A stretch of 64,000 bases of DNA from Rhodococcus sp. 14-2483-1-2 (GTDB lineage: Bacteria; Actinomycetota; Actinomycetes; Mycobacteriales; Mycobacteriaceae). The notes beneath the pieces are model-generated. The model made no database searches. It saw nothing but the letters and a program-made list of their open reading frames with translations, and had not been told where the DNA came from. This document shows positions 51,870 to 61,844 of the stretch, piece by piece. The translations under genes and the position numbers were made by a program. Location of the stretch: NCBI RefSeq assembly GCF_002259405.1, contig NZ_NPFW01000004.1:141070-205069 (forward strand), written 5' to 3'. How positions within the stretch are numbered: the first letter of the stretch is position 1; each line of letters starts with the position of its first letter.

Positions 51870-53219
51870 ATGACCGAACCAGTTTCGGTGGATAGAAAGG
51901 GCCTGGCCAAGGCCTTTGCCGCCAGCCTGACCGGAACGGCATTGGAGTGGTACGACTTCGCCGTCTACTCGGCCGCCGCAGCGCTGGTGTTCCCGCTGGT
52001 CTTCTTCCCGGACAGCGACCCACTGACCGGAACATTGCTGGCCTTCTCGACCTACGCCGTCGGGTACATCGCCCGTCCGGTCGGTGGATTCGTCTTCGGG
52101 CGACTCGGCGACGTCATCGGCCGAAAACAGCTGCTCGTCATCACCCTGATGCTCATCGGCGTCACGACGTTCGCCATCGGATTGATCCCCGGCTACGACA
52201 CCATCGGCATTGCCGCCCCGATCATTCTCGTCACCATGCGGTTCTGCCAGGGCGTGGCCGTCGGCGGCGAGTGGGGCGGAGCCGTTCTGCTCTCCAGTGA
52301 ATACGGTGATCCCCGTAAGCGCGGCTTCTGGTCCTCCGCAGCGCAGATCGGACCACCGGCGGGCAACCTGCTCGCCAACGGCGCACTCGCAATCCTGACG
52401 CTGTCGTTGACCGACCAGCAGTTCGAGTCCTGGGGATGGCGTGTTGCATTCCTCTTCTCGGCCGTACTCGTCGGATTCGGTCTGTGGATTCGACTGAAGC
52501 TCGAGGACACCCCGGTGTTCAAAGCACTTCAGGAAAGCGGCGATCGCTCCGAAGCTCCGATCAGCGAAGTGTTCAAGACCGAACTGCGACCACTGGTGGC
52601 AGGCATCATGTCTCGTGTCGCACCCGACGTCATCTACGCACTGTTCACGGTCTTCTCCATCACCTACGGAACCCAGAAGCTGGGCTTCGAGCGCAGCGAA
52701 GTGCTCACGGCCATTCTGATCGGATCGGCGTGCCAGCTCGGCCTGATCCCGCTGGCCGGAGCCGTCTCCGACCGCATCAACCGGCGTCTGGTGTACGGCG
52801 TCGCAGCCGTGGGCGGCGTTGCCTGGAGCGCGATCTTCTTCCTCGTCATCGGCGGCGGATCTCTGCCACTGCTGATCCTCGGAGTCGTTGTGGGCCTGGC
52901 GTTCCACTCGTTCATGTACGGGCCACAGGCAGCGTTCGTCACCGAGCAGTTCAGCGTGCGACTGCGCTCCACCGGCAGCTCGTTGGCGTACACGATCGCC
53001 GGTGTGTTCGGCGGGGCGATGGCACCGCTGATCTTCGTGTACCTGCTCGACAAGACCGACAGTTGGGTACCGATCGCCGGATACATCGTGATCGTCGGCG
53101 CGGTGACGCTCGTCGGCCTGGCGCTGGGACGCAATCCCGACCCCACCGAGGACGAGCACTACGTGCTACTGAATCAGGAACACGAAAAGGCTACGCGCGC
53201 AGCAGAGTCTGAAGTGTGA
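51870..53219 (+). CDS. MFS transporter, metabolite:H+ symporter (MHS) family
   Basis: The 449-aa importer has 12 helices and belongs to the ProP/ShiA/KgtP group. Family marks are GTALEWYDFAVY in helix 1, the loop GRLGDVIGRKQLL and RFCQGVAVGGEWGGA. MHS proteins import dicarboxylates, proline/betaine, shikimate or aromatic acids with protons. It is divergent from DUF2848 and its 3' end overlaps the convergent gntR gene by 29 bp. Its operator suggests induction by the pathway substrate through GntR. Substrate unknown. Confidence 0.9.
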   Translation: MTEPVSVDRKGLAKAFAASLTGTALEWYDFAVYSAAAALVFPLVFFPDSDPLTGTLLAFSTYAVGYIARPVGGFVFGRLGDVIGRKQLLVITLMLIGVTTFAIGLIPGYDTIGIAAPIILVTMRFCQGVAVGGEWGGAVLLSSEYGDPRKRGFWSSAAQIGPPAGNLLANGALAILTLSLTDQQFESWGWRVAFLFSAVLVGFGLWIRLKLEDTPVFKALQESGDRSEAPISEVFKTELRPLVAGIMSRVAPDVIYALFTVFSITYGTQKLGFERSEVLTAILIGSACQLGLIPLAGAVSDRINRRLVYGVAAVGGVAWSAIFFLVIGGGSLPLLILGVVVGLAFHSFMYGPQAAFVTEQFSVRLRSTGSSLAYTIAGVFGGAMAPLIFVYLLDKTDSWVPIAGYIVIVGAVTLVGLALGRNPDPTEDEHYVLLNQEHEKATRAAESEV

Positions 53220-53832
53220 CCTCGAGGTGAGCGTCGATCTTCTCGTGCACCAGGCCCTCGTCGCCGACACTCAGTGCGTCGATGATGGCCTGGTGCTCGG
53301 CGCACACCCGATGCTGACGGTTGGCTGCGGTGAACAGGGCACTCAGACCCACCCGCAGCTGCCGAGCGCGCAGCCCGGCGTACGTGCGGGAGAGAAGATC
53401 GCTCCCCGCCGAATCGATCAAACTCTGATGGAACGTGCCGTCCCAGTCGATGAACTCCTTCGGCGCATCCGCACTGTCGGAGTTCATCAGCAATTCCTGC
53501 TGCACGAGCGCATGCTGCATCGCCGCGATCGGAGCGTCCCCGGCGCGCAGAGCACGGGTGGCCGCGTGCCGTTCGAGGACGCCGCGCAGATCCATCAGTT
53601 CGGCGATCTGCCGTCCGGACATCGCAGGCACGTGCGCACCGCGCTTGGGGACCATCTCGACCAGGCCCTCGGACTGCAACATCAGCAGAGCCTCACGCAC
53701 CGGCGTGCGCGACACTCCGATTCGAGTCGCGAGTTCTTGTTCGTTCAGAAATGTGCCGGTGGCGGCCGGTGACGACAGCACCTGATCGCGTACGAACAGA
53801 TACGCCTTCTCCCTCCCCGACAGCGGCTGCAT
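53191..53832 (-). CDS. GntR-family regulator (FCD/VanR-like)
   Basis: The product is a 213-aa regulator. Winged helix at residues 8-75 with NEQELATRIGVSRTPVREAL (by position; the core is GVSRTPVREAL). The FCD ligand domain has Asp/His metal-type residues (IDWDGTFHQSLID, CAEHQAII). It binds gtatac-type palindromes and releases DNA on binding a small carboxylate. Its ATG lies inside operator B, which argues for tight autoregulation. Operators A and B link it to DUF2848, the MHS importer and the nitrilase. Confidence 0.9.
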   Translation of the reverse strand: MQPLSGREKAYLFVRDQVLSSPAATGTFLNEQELATRIGVSRTPVREALLMLQSEGLVEMVPKRGAHVPAMSGRQIAELMDLRGVLERHAATRALRAGDAPIAAMQHALVQQELLMNSDSADAPKEFIDWDGTFHQSLIDSAGSDLLSRTYAGLRARQLRVGLSALFTAANRQHRVCAEHQAIIDALSVGDEGLVHEKIDAHLEVTLQTLLRA

Positions 53833-53845
53833 ACGATATGTATAC
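53829..53845. promoter_or_regulatory. candidate GntR operator B
   Basis: The sequence gcatacg-ata-tgtatac spans the gntR start codon and lies 34 bp before the nitrilase GTG. It matches operator A in both half-sites and spacing. Confidence 0.72.
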
Positions 53846-53878
53846 CTGTCTTCACCCGACGAAACCAGGAGTCACACC

Positions 53879-54676
53879 GTGAGCTCGACCATTCGCATCA
53901 GCCTCGCCCAGATCACCAGTGGCGAACACCCCATCGAGAACCTCGAACTCGTCGACACCCACGCCCGCGCAGCCGCGCACGCCGGGTCGGACCTCGTGGT
54001 ATTTCCGGAGGCGACGATGCGCTGCTTCGGCGGACCCATCCGCAAGTTCGCACAGCCTCTCGACGGCGAATGGGCCGACGCGGTGCGCTCCATCGCGTCG
54101 GACGCAGGGATCACCGTCGTCGCCGGGATGTTCACCCCCGCCGAGGACGACCGAGTGACCAACACTCTGCTCGTCACCGGCCCTGGCATCGACGCGAGCT
54201 ACGACAAGATTCACCTGTTCGACGCCTTCGGATTCGCCGAATCCGACACCGTCGCACCGGGTTCGGACCCTCTGGTGGTCGATATCGCCGGAGTTCGGGT
54301 TGGCTTCGCCACCTGCTACGACATCCGATTCCCCTCGCTGTTCCAGAAACTCGGCGACCTCGGCGCGGAACTCGTCGTCGTTCCGGCGTCGTGGGGATCG
54401 GGTGAGGGCAAAGTGGATCAGTGGACCTTGCTCGCCCGCGCACGCGCGTTGGATTCGACGACCTTCATCGCAGCCTGCGACCAAGCCGAACCCGCTGCCG
54501 CCGAAGGCAATGCACCATTGGGCGTGGGACACAGCATCGTCTGCTCCCCCACCGGTGAGATTCTCGGTCAACTGGACGCGACTCCCGGAATGCTGACCAT
54601 CGACATCCACACCGAACTGGTCGACGCCGTGCGTGCAAACCTGCCGGTATTGAAAAATCGCGTCGCCTTCGCGTGA
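53879..54676 (+). CDS. carbon-nitrogen hydrolase (nitrilase superfamily)
   Basis: The 265-aa amidase/nitrilase-superfamily enzyme has the Glu-Lys-Cys triad: Glu in VFPEATMRCF, Lys in YDKIHLFDAF and Cys in FATCYDIRFP. The closing strand VVPASWGSG is typical of the omega-amidase/aliphatic amidase branch. It cleaves a C-N bond of an amide or carbamoyl group. AGGAG precedes GTG 53879. It is divergent from gntR with operator B between, so its substrate is probably the imported compound or a product of it. Confidence 0.9.
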   Translation: MSSTIRISLAQITSGEHPIENLELVDTHARAAAHAGSDLVVFPEATMRCFGGPIRKFAQPLDGEWADAVRSIASDAGITVVAGMFTPAEDDRVTNTLLVTGPGIDASYDKIHLFDAFGFAESDTVAPGSDPLVVDIAGVRVGFATCYDIRFPSLFQKLGDLGAELVVVPASWGSGEGKVDQWTLLARARALDSTTFIAACDQAEPAAAEGNAPLGVGHSIVCSPTGEILGQLDATPGMLTIDIHTELVDAVRANLPVLKNRVAFA

Positions 54677-54826
54677 CGAATCCTGCTCGGTGCAGGTTCG
54701 GCCTTTCGTGAGACCTGGCGCGGGAACGCGGTTTCGAGTCACCTCCGTCGTGAAAACGTGGTGTGATGTCGCTTGTCGAATCGGAGAAGTGGCGGGGCAC
54801 TTCCATCGTTTCAGAAGGAGACGACG

Positions 54827-56308
54827 ATGGTGCAGGTCAACCGACGGGATGCGTTACGACTCGGGTCGATCGCGGCGATGCTGGGCGGGTTGACGTCAGC
54901 GACGGCGTGCTCGAGCAACGACGCCGCGAGCGGCGCCACCGGTACCGATGGATCATCTTCCCCGAAACGCGTACTCGTTCTCGGTGCAGGCATGTCGGGT
55001 CTGACTGCCGCACTTGCATTGCACCGGCGCGGTCACGAGGTAACGGTTCTCGAGGCTCAGGACCGAATCGGTGGTCGCCTCATCTCCGTCGAATACGAGA
55101 ACGGCCAGTTCACCGAGGGCGGTGGAGGGCATTTCCGGCTGAACATGCCGTTGGTCACCGGCTACGTGAGCACTCTGAAGCTCCCGATCGTCGCGATGAA
55201 CGACGGCGCTCCCGAATATCTGATAGATGGCCTGCGCGGCAACAACACTCAGCTCGGTCGTCGACCCTGGGATCTACTCGAGTCCGAACGCACCGTCGAA
55301 CTGAGTTCCATGCTCACGAGCTATTTCGTGCCGCTCGGCGCAGACTTCACCACCGTCATCGACCCGGAGTGGCCCGATGCGGCTGCCGCCGACAAGTTCG
55401 ACGGATTCACCGTTCGTGAATTGCTCGCCGACGCCGGTGCATCGGACGATTTCGCCAAACTCGTCGCAGCCCAGGCCGGCGGTTTCACACTGGAAGTCAG
55501 CGTTCTCGGTTTGCTTCCCGACTTCGCCTACCATTTCGGCGACCGCAACTTGTACCGCGTGCAGGGTGGAAACGAGCGGATACCGCGCGCCCTCGCCGAA
55601 AGGCTCCCCCAGGACCGCATCCACATGGGCTCTCGAGTGGTGGTCATCGACCAGAGCGGTTCGGACGTCGAGGTGACCACAGCGGACGGTCGCGAATGGA
55701 CTGGGGACGAAGTCATTTCGACGATCCCCTTCACCGTCCTGAAGGACGTCGACATCCGCCCGGCGTTACCCGATCGAGCACGGCAGGTGGTCGACGGCAT
55801 GGTGTGGAGCGACATCGTCAAGGTGTATCTGCAGACCTCGAAACCGACGTGGCTGGATTCCGGTGTGCGGGGTTGGCCCGTGGCGGCTTCCGACCGGCCA
55901 TGGGAAAGACTCATCGACATCACCGGCAACGAGCCGGGCGGGCGCGGGAACGCGTTCTTCTACCTTTCCGGTGCCAACGCAACTGCCTATCTCGCCCAGC
56001 CGAAAGAAACCCGGGCACGAGATCTCGTGAACACCTTCAACGCCGACATGCCCGGAATGATCGAGGACGTCGTGGAAATCGGCGAGTTCTCCTGGCCCGA
56101 TCAATCCTGGATCAAGGCCGCCTTCGGCGATACACCTCTGGACGGCGGCTGGATGTTGGACGAGATGAAGAAGCCCGTGGACCGGCTGCACTGGGCCGGC
56201 GACTTCACCACGTTCAAGTCGGGCTGGGTCGAGGGTGCGATCGAGGCGGGCCTTCGCGCCGCACGCCACATCGACCCCATGGCACCGGCCGAACACGAGG
56301 TCGTCTGA
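54827..56308 (+). CDS. Tat-exported flavin amine oxidase
   Basis: The 493-aa flavoprotein belongs to the amine oxidase family. A twin-arginine signal (NRRDALRLGS, residues 5-14) ends at Cys28 in TATAC, a possible though atypical lipobox. The FAD motif VLGAGMSGLTAAL is followed by GGRLISVEYENGQ, and the C-terminal FAD stretch is LHWAGDFTTFKSGWVEGAIEAG (in part). It would act outside the membrane on a primary or secondary amine. AGAAGGAG lies six bases before ATG 54827. It lies 150 bp after the nitrilase on the same strand, with no obvious GntR site, so membership of that regulon is uncertain. Confidence 0.88.
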   Translation: MVQVNRRDALRLGSIAAMLGGLTSATACSSNDAASGATGTDGSSSPKRVLVLGAGMSGLTAALALHRRGHEVTVLEAQDRIGGRLISVEYENGQFTEGGGGHFRLNMPLVTGYVSTLKLPIVAMNDGAPEYLIDGLRGNNTQLGRRPWDLLESERTVELSSMLTSYFVPLGADFTTVIDPEWPDAAAADKFDGFTVRELLADAGASDDFAKLVAAQAGGFTLEVSVLGLLPDFAYHFGDRNLYRVQGGNERIPRALAERLPQDRIHMGSRVVVIDQSGSDVEVTTADGREWTGDEVISTIPFTVLKDVDIRPALPDRARQVVDGMVWSDIVKVYLQTSKPTWLDSGVRGWPVAASDRPWERLIDITGNEPGGRGNAFFYLSGANATAYLAQPKETRARDLVNTFNADMPGMIEDVVEIGEFSWPDQSWIKAAFGDTPLDGGWMLDEMKKPVDRLHWAGDFTTFKSGWVEGAIEAGLRAARHIDPMAPAEHEVV

Positions 56309-56374
56309 ACGAGAACACGAGCCCCCATCCGCGATGACGCACACACTCCTTCTCTCGAACAAGGACTTTCGACG

Positions 56375-56449
56375 ATGAAAAGAACACCACTTCCGGTGGG
56401 CCTCGATGGATCCACGCCGAAGCACGCAGTCTTCGGCGAGCAGTCATGA
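56375..56449 (+). CDS. 24-codon leader ORF coupled to the membrane protein gene
   Basis: The short frame MKRTPLPVGLDGSTPKHAV... (24 aa) has an AAGGA ten bases upstream, and its stop overlaps the next ATG (ATGA). This arrangement suits translational coupling. It may be a leader peptide rather than a functional protein. Confidence 0.4.
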   Translation: MKRTPLPVGLDGSTPKHAVFGEQS

Positions 56450-56985
56450 CCGGACGCGCGCTACCCGATACAGGCCACAACGCCTGGAGACGAGGCCGAT
56501 CGACGTGGGCGATGCTGGACGCGGAACCGTTGATCTACGGCACCGTGATCATCATGACCGTGATGGTGGTCGGAGCGGACGATACGGACGTCGATTTCGG
56601 TGACGCGACAGGAATGGTCCTCGGGCCGATGGTCGCGACTGCCGTCGCGCACCTCTTCTCGTCGTGGTTGGGGTACGTGAACAGCCACCACCACATGCCC
56701 GACGGTGCAGACAGGCGTCATTTGCTCTGGCACTCAGCACATTTCCTGCTGCTGACAGTGGTGCCGCTCATCATCATCGGGCTCGGACGTGTGAGCGGTC
56801 TGTGGTCCGCCTACGGCGCACTCGACACCATTTCCGATCTCGCATTCTTGTTCCTGCTCGTCCTCGGAGCCGCCAGCGGCTGGCACTCGAGCAAGAGGAA
56901 ATGGCGTGGGGCAATTCTCGGAGGCCTGGTTGCCATCGTCGTCGGTTTGATCGTCACAGTTCTCAAGGTCGTACTCGAGCATTGA
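56446..56985 (+). CDS. four-helix membrane protein
   Basis: The 179-aa protein has four helices (about 30-45, 57-80, 95-118 and 125-175 including a final one). Charged, His-rich loops occur (VNSHHHMPDGADRRH and LLWHSAHF), and an Asp-rich patch DDTDVDFGD. I do not recognise a family. The histidines could bind metal or heme. It is between the amine oxidase and the papain-like lipoprotein on the same strand, with 23 bp to the latter, so the three are probably expressed together. Confidence 0.75.
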   Translation: MTGRALPDTGHNAWRRGRSTWAMLDAEPLIYGTVIIMTVMVVGADDTDVDFGDATGMVLGPMVATAVAHLFSSWLGYVNSHHHMPDGADRRHLLWHSAHFLLLTVVPLIIIGLGRVSGLWSAYGALDTISDLAFLFLLVLGAASGWHSSKRKWRGAILGGLVAIVVGLIVTVLKVVLEH

Positions 56986-57008
56986 CAACCGAAAAAGAGG
57001 AGTCGACC

Positions 57009-58406
57009 ATGGTTCTCCGCTCCGCCACCCCGTCCCGCCGACGCTGGGCCACAGTGGCTTTCGCCGTCGCAGTCATGCTGTCGGCATGTTCTTCACCTCA
57101 GGAAGGGTTCACCGAGATGGACCCCGGTTCGGGCACGCTCGTGGCCTCGTCCGGCTTCGACGTTCGGCGGGACGGCTTCTCCTTCCCCAACTGGGGACCG
57201 TCGACAGCGGAGCATGGCCAAGGGCTCACACCGGCCTCGATGCAATCGCTGTTCGGGGATGCCGTGTGCACTCCAGGAACCGAGAGCGACCGATGCGTTC
57301 TCTCGCCGATGGGACGGGTCACCTCGGAGGTGTTCGAGAACGGAATGAACGGTGGTCACTGCTTCGGAATGGCCGCGGTCGCAGGGTTGGCCTACCGCAA
57401 CGCGATCGACACCTCGTCTTTCGTCGCCCCCGGAGCAACACTGTTCGATGCACGTCCCTCCCCCGCGACCGATGCCGTGATCGCGCGATACTTCAACACC
57501 CAGGAGGTCGAACCGACAGCCGACTCCGAGATGTCCGAACCTGTGGACGAGGTGATCGATCGACTCACGTCCGCGTGGGCCGAAGGGCAGGACTATCTAC
57601 TCGCCTTCTACACCGAGGACGGAACGTCCGGCCATGCCGTGACACCGATCGCGATACGCGATCTGGGCGACAGCAAACGCGGAATTGTCATCTACGACAA
57701 CAACTATCCCGGCGTCGAGAAGATGATCGTCACCGATACGGCCGCCGATACGTGGTACTACACCACCTCGGCGGACCCCGCCGACGACAGCTACCTGTTC
57801 TCCGGGACCCCGGACAATCGGTTGAAGTTGTTTCCGCTGGCCGAGATGACCGGCGTTCATCAGTGCCCCTCCTGCTCCGAAGTCGGTGCGCAGGACCAGG
57901 ACTACTTGGTGTTGGTCACCGACAACACCAACGATCCGGTCGATCTGACCGATGTCGAATGGAGCTTGTCGGTGTCCGACAGTGACCGGGTGAGACGGTC
58001 AGCGTTCATCAACAACGACAACACAGCGTTGTTGGAGGCCTCGATCGACACACCGATGCGGCTCACGCTCTCCGACGTCGCGGACAACGATCGCGACGCG
58101 TCGATCGACATCTCCATCCTGTCCGACGGTTGGGTGGTTCGATCGACCTCTCTTCGCCTGCCTGCGGGCGCGTCGATCGTCGCCGAGATCAGCCCAACCG
58201 AGCGATCGATGACGCTCACGACCGACACCCCCACCACGAGTGACTACACCGTCGCCACCGAGGATGCTCGGGGATCGCGGTCTGCATTCGTCAGCACCAT
58301 CGACCTACCCGTCGGCGGCAACCTGGTGGTCGGCCCGACGGATACGGATACGTTGCGCCTGAGCGACGGTGCAGGACAGGTGCTGCGTGAGGTAGCGATG
58401 ACCTGA
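57009..58406 (+). CDS. lipoprotein with a papain-like cysteine-peptidase fold domain
   Basis: The 465-aa lipoprotein has its lipobox LSAC ending at Cys27. ATG 57009 follows GAGGAG. Residues 100-245 show a Cys-His-Asp/Asn arrangement (Cys118 in GGHCFGMA, His209 in SGHAVTPIAI, Asp230/Asn231 in IYDNNYPG), the order and spacing of papain-like/C39-type folds. Residues 275-465 are beta-rich repeats, probably a surface or adhesion-type module. The domain may be a peptidase, transglutaminase-like, or inactive. It is the last gene of the amine oxidase cluster and is followed by a long hairpin. Confidence 0.75.
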   Translation: MVLRSATPSRRRWATVAFAVAVMLSACSSPQEGFTEMDPGSGTLVASSGFDVRRDGFSFPNWGPSTAEHGQGLTPASMQSLFGDAVCTPGTESDRCVLSPMGRVTSEVFENGMNGGHCFGMAAVAGLAYRNAIDTSSFVAPGATLFDARPSPATDAVIARYFNTQEVEPTADSEMSEPVDEVIDRLTSAWAEGQDYLLAFYTEDGTSGHAVTPIAIRDLGDSKRGIVIYDNNYPGVEKMIVTDTAADTWYYTTSADPADDSYLFSGTPDNRLKLFPLAEMTGVHQCPSCSEVGAQDQDYLVLVTDNTNDPVDLTDVEWSLSVSDSDRVRRSAFINNDNTALLEASIDTPMRLTLSDVADNDRDASIDISILSDGWVVRSTSLRLPAGASIVAEISPTERSMTLTTDTPTTSDYTVATEDARGSRSAFVSTIDLPVGGNLVVGPTDTDTLRLSDGAGQVLREVAMT

Positions 58407-58469
58407 CCGCGAACTCGAAGTTGTGGACGAAATTCGACCGAAAAGCGTCCATAACTTCGAGTTCGCGGT
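58406..58469 (+). terminator. 23-bp hairpin after the lipoprotein gene
   Basis: Arms at 58406-58428 (accgcgaactcgaag...) and 58447-58469 pair with a single G-T position and an 18-nt loop. It starts at the TGA stop of the lipoprotein gene. Confidence 0.7.
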
Positions 58470-58522
58470 TACGCCGAACAGAGTGGACATATTGCCTGCG
58501 TAACTGCGAACTCGCGGCACAC

Positions 58523-58567
58523 ACGACAACGCCGCCGACTCCCGATGGGAGCCGGCGGCGTTGTCGT
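58523..58567 (-). terminator. intrinsic terminator of gltA
   Basis: Arms acgacaacgccgccg and cggcggcgttgtcgt form a perfect 15-bp stem with a 15-nt loop, which can extend inward (actccc/gggagc). It lies 10 bp beyond the gltA stop. Confidence 0.8.
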
Positions 58568-58577
58568 ACAGCGGGAG

Positions 58578-59876
<1,299 letters not shown>

Positions 59877-59895
59877 GAATGGTCCCTCTCGAACT

Positions 59896-59910
59896 CGTGT
59901 AACGGACACG
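59896..59910. promoter_or_regulatory. inverted repeat in the gltA leader
   Basis: The sequence cgtgt-aacgg-acacg lies 20 bp before the gltA start. It may be an operator for a carbon-responsive regulator; I cannot match it to a named site. Confidence 0.35.
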
Positions 59911-59946
59911 TACTTGAAGCGGACAGTTCTAACGTCGATAGTGAAA

Positions 59947-60918
59947 CTAGTCTCTCGACGCCTCGGACGCCCAGGGAGGGTCGGCACCGGGTCGAGAAAC
60001 CGTGATTGCCGCTGCTTTTGCGGCGAACTCGAGCGCTTCTTGCCAATCTTGCTTGCTCATCTCTTTCACCGCGTTCGATGTGACAATGCTCTCCTTCTGC
60101 AAAAAGCTGAGCAGAGCTCCGTGCACGGTGTCACCAGCGCCGATCGTATCGACGACGTCGACGGCGACACCCGGTACCGAGATCTCCTCGGCCACGGCAA
60201 CTCCGGTGCTCGACGTCTCCCCTGGCGCCGTGAACACCGAGATTCCGTCGCCGCCGCGCGTCATGACCACCGCGGTGACCCCGGCCGCGAGCCAGTCGTC
60301 GACCGTTGTGCCCTGGGTTCCGAGCCCCAACCAATGCGAGTCGTCCTCGGACACCTTGAGGATGTCGATGCTGGGCAACCACGAACGGAACCGGTCGCGA
60401 AAGCCGTCGGCGGTGATGTCTCCGCTGGTGCTGTCGATGGCAGCGGGCCGAATGTTCGGGTCGAGCATCGTCAGCTTGCCTGCCGCCCGGGCCCGGTGCA
60501 GCAGGCCGGCGTACATCGAGGCACCGGGCTCGTAGAGCAGTGACAGTGTGCCGAACGAGAGCACGCTGATCTCGTCGGGCAGATCGCCGGGATCGGCAAC
60601 GAGGCGGTCGGCCGTGCCGTCGGCGTAGAACGAATACTCGGCGCTGCCGTCCTCGGCGAGCGTGGTCATCGCCAACGTCGTCGGCTCGTCGCCGCGCTGC
60701 ACCCACGTGGTGTCCACTCCCGCGTCGCGCAGACTCGCCAGGATCTGCTCGCCGAACGGGTCGCGGGAAATCCGCGAGAGATACGCCACGGGCGAGCCCA
60801 GTCGACCTATCGCGACGGCGACATTGAACGGGCCGCCACCGAGCTTGGGCGAGAGCAGCGGCCCCTCGTGCACCGGAACCAGATCGACCAACGCCTCGCC
60901 GCACACCAGAATGGTCAC
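59947..60918 (-). CDS. PfkB-family sugar kinase
   Basis: The 323-aa ribokinase-family enzyme phosphorylates a sugar with ATP. N-terminal substrate motif GGGPFNVAVAIGRLG; C-terminal signature with the catalytic Asp in DTIGAGDTVHGALLS. It resembles fructokinases. GTG 60918 overlaps the epimerase stop by 4 bp. It is the last gene of the pdxH-MFS-epimerase-kinase operon. Together with the epimerase it suggests use of an imported hexose (substrate inferred, not proven). Confidence 0.9.
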   Translation of the reverse strand: MTILVCGEALVDLVPVHEGPLLSPKLGGGPFNVAVAIGRLGSPVAYLSRISRDPFGEQILASLRDAGVDTTWVQRGDEPTTLAMTTLAEDGSAEYSFYADGTADRLVADPGDLPDEISVLSFGTLSLLYEPGASMYAGLLHRARAAGKLTMLDPNIRPAAIDSTSGDITADGFRDRFRSWLPSIDILKVSEDDSHWLGLGTQGTTVDDWLAAGVTAVVMTRGGDGISVFTAPGETSSTGVAVAEEISVPGVAVDVVDTIGAGDTVHGALLSFLQKESIVTSNAVKEMSKQDWQEALEFAAKAAAITVSRPGADPPWASEASRD

Positions 60919-61844
60919 TTCTCGTACCTCATTCCCCAGGTGCCGAACCAGGATTGCCCCGGATCCAGCACGATCAGATCGATTTCGGAGTTCAACACAT
61001 CGGGCGGGCACGTCATCGGCTCGATCGCCAACGCCCGTCCTCGATCGGGATAGGCCTGATCGTTGGCGGGATCGGCAGTGAACACCTGGACCCAACCGAA
61101 GCTGCTGTCGGTCCACAGCACGGTCGCGGTGCCGTCGGGGCCACGAAGAACATGGTTCGCTCGGCCGTCGGCCTCGGGCAGCGACGCGCTGAACGGAGTG
61201 TCCAGCTGCACGCCCTGCAGAGTTCGCGGCTGCCGGAAGTCGTACTCGGTATCGGCCGTAGGGACCGAATTGCCCACGGGGAGATTGCGAACCGGGTCGA
61301 GCGGCAGCCGCGTCCCGGCCGAGAGCTCGAGCGTGCACTCGTCGAGCGGCACGTCTCCCACCCTGACGAACGTGTGAAAACCCATCCCGTACGGCGCGGG
61401 CGAATCACCGGTGTTCTTCGCCGACGCGGTGACGGTGAGACCGTCGGCCGACAGCTCGTGCACCACGGTCACCGTCACCGAGAACGGCCAACCCTCATGC
61501 GTTCCGATGTCCACACTCTGCTCGACGCGACTGTCGGTGTGCTCCACGAGAGTCCACGCCACACGTCGGACGAATCCATGACTGGCGTTGCCCCGCGAAG
61601 GCTCGGTGATCTCCAACCGATGCTCGACGCCTTCGAACGTGAACGTGCCGTCGGCCGTTCGATTGGGCCACGGGGCCAACACCAGTCCCGCCGACAACGG
61701 CGGCTTCGAACCCGCCTCCCACGTCTCGGTCAGCGGGGCGCCGTCGTACTCGAGCACTCGAAGGCCCGCTCCGACGGCAGCGATGTCTGCCCGATACTTG
61801 CCACTCGTCAACGAATACGTCTGCGCGTCAGCCATGGGTGCCAT
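60915..61844 (-). CDS. aldose 1-epimerase (mutarotase) family protein
   Basis: The 309-aa galactose-mutarotase-like protein interconverts sugar anomers. Marks are APWPNRTADGTFTF, catalytic His in NASHGFVRRV, a second His in GMGFHTFVRV and an acid near LAIEPMTCPPDVLN. ATG 61844 overlaps the MFS stop region; ATG 61835 is an alternative three codons on. It feeds the sugar kinase, whose start it overlaps by 4 bp. Confidence 0.88.
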   Translation of the reverse strand: MAPMADAQTYSLTSGKYRADIAAVGAGLRVLEYDGAPLTETWEAGSKPPLSAGLVLAPWPNRTADGTFTFEGVEHRLEITEPSRGNASHGFVRRVAWTLVEHTDSRVEQSVDIGTHEGWPFSVTVTVVHELSADGLTVTASAKNTGDSPAPYGMGFHTFVRVGDVPLDECTLELSAGTRLPLDPVRNLPVGNSVPTADTEYDFRQPRTLQGVQLDTPFSASLPEADGRANHVLRGPDGTATVLWTDSSFGWVQVFTADPANDQAYPDRGRALAIEPMTCPPDVLNSEIDLIVLDPGQSWFGTWGMRYEK

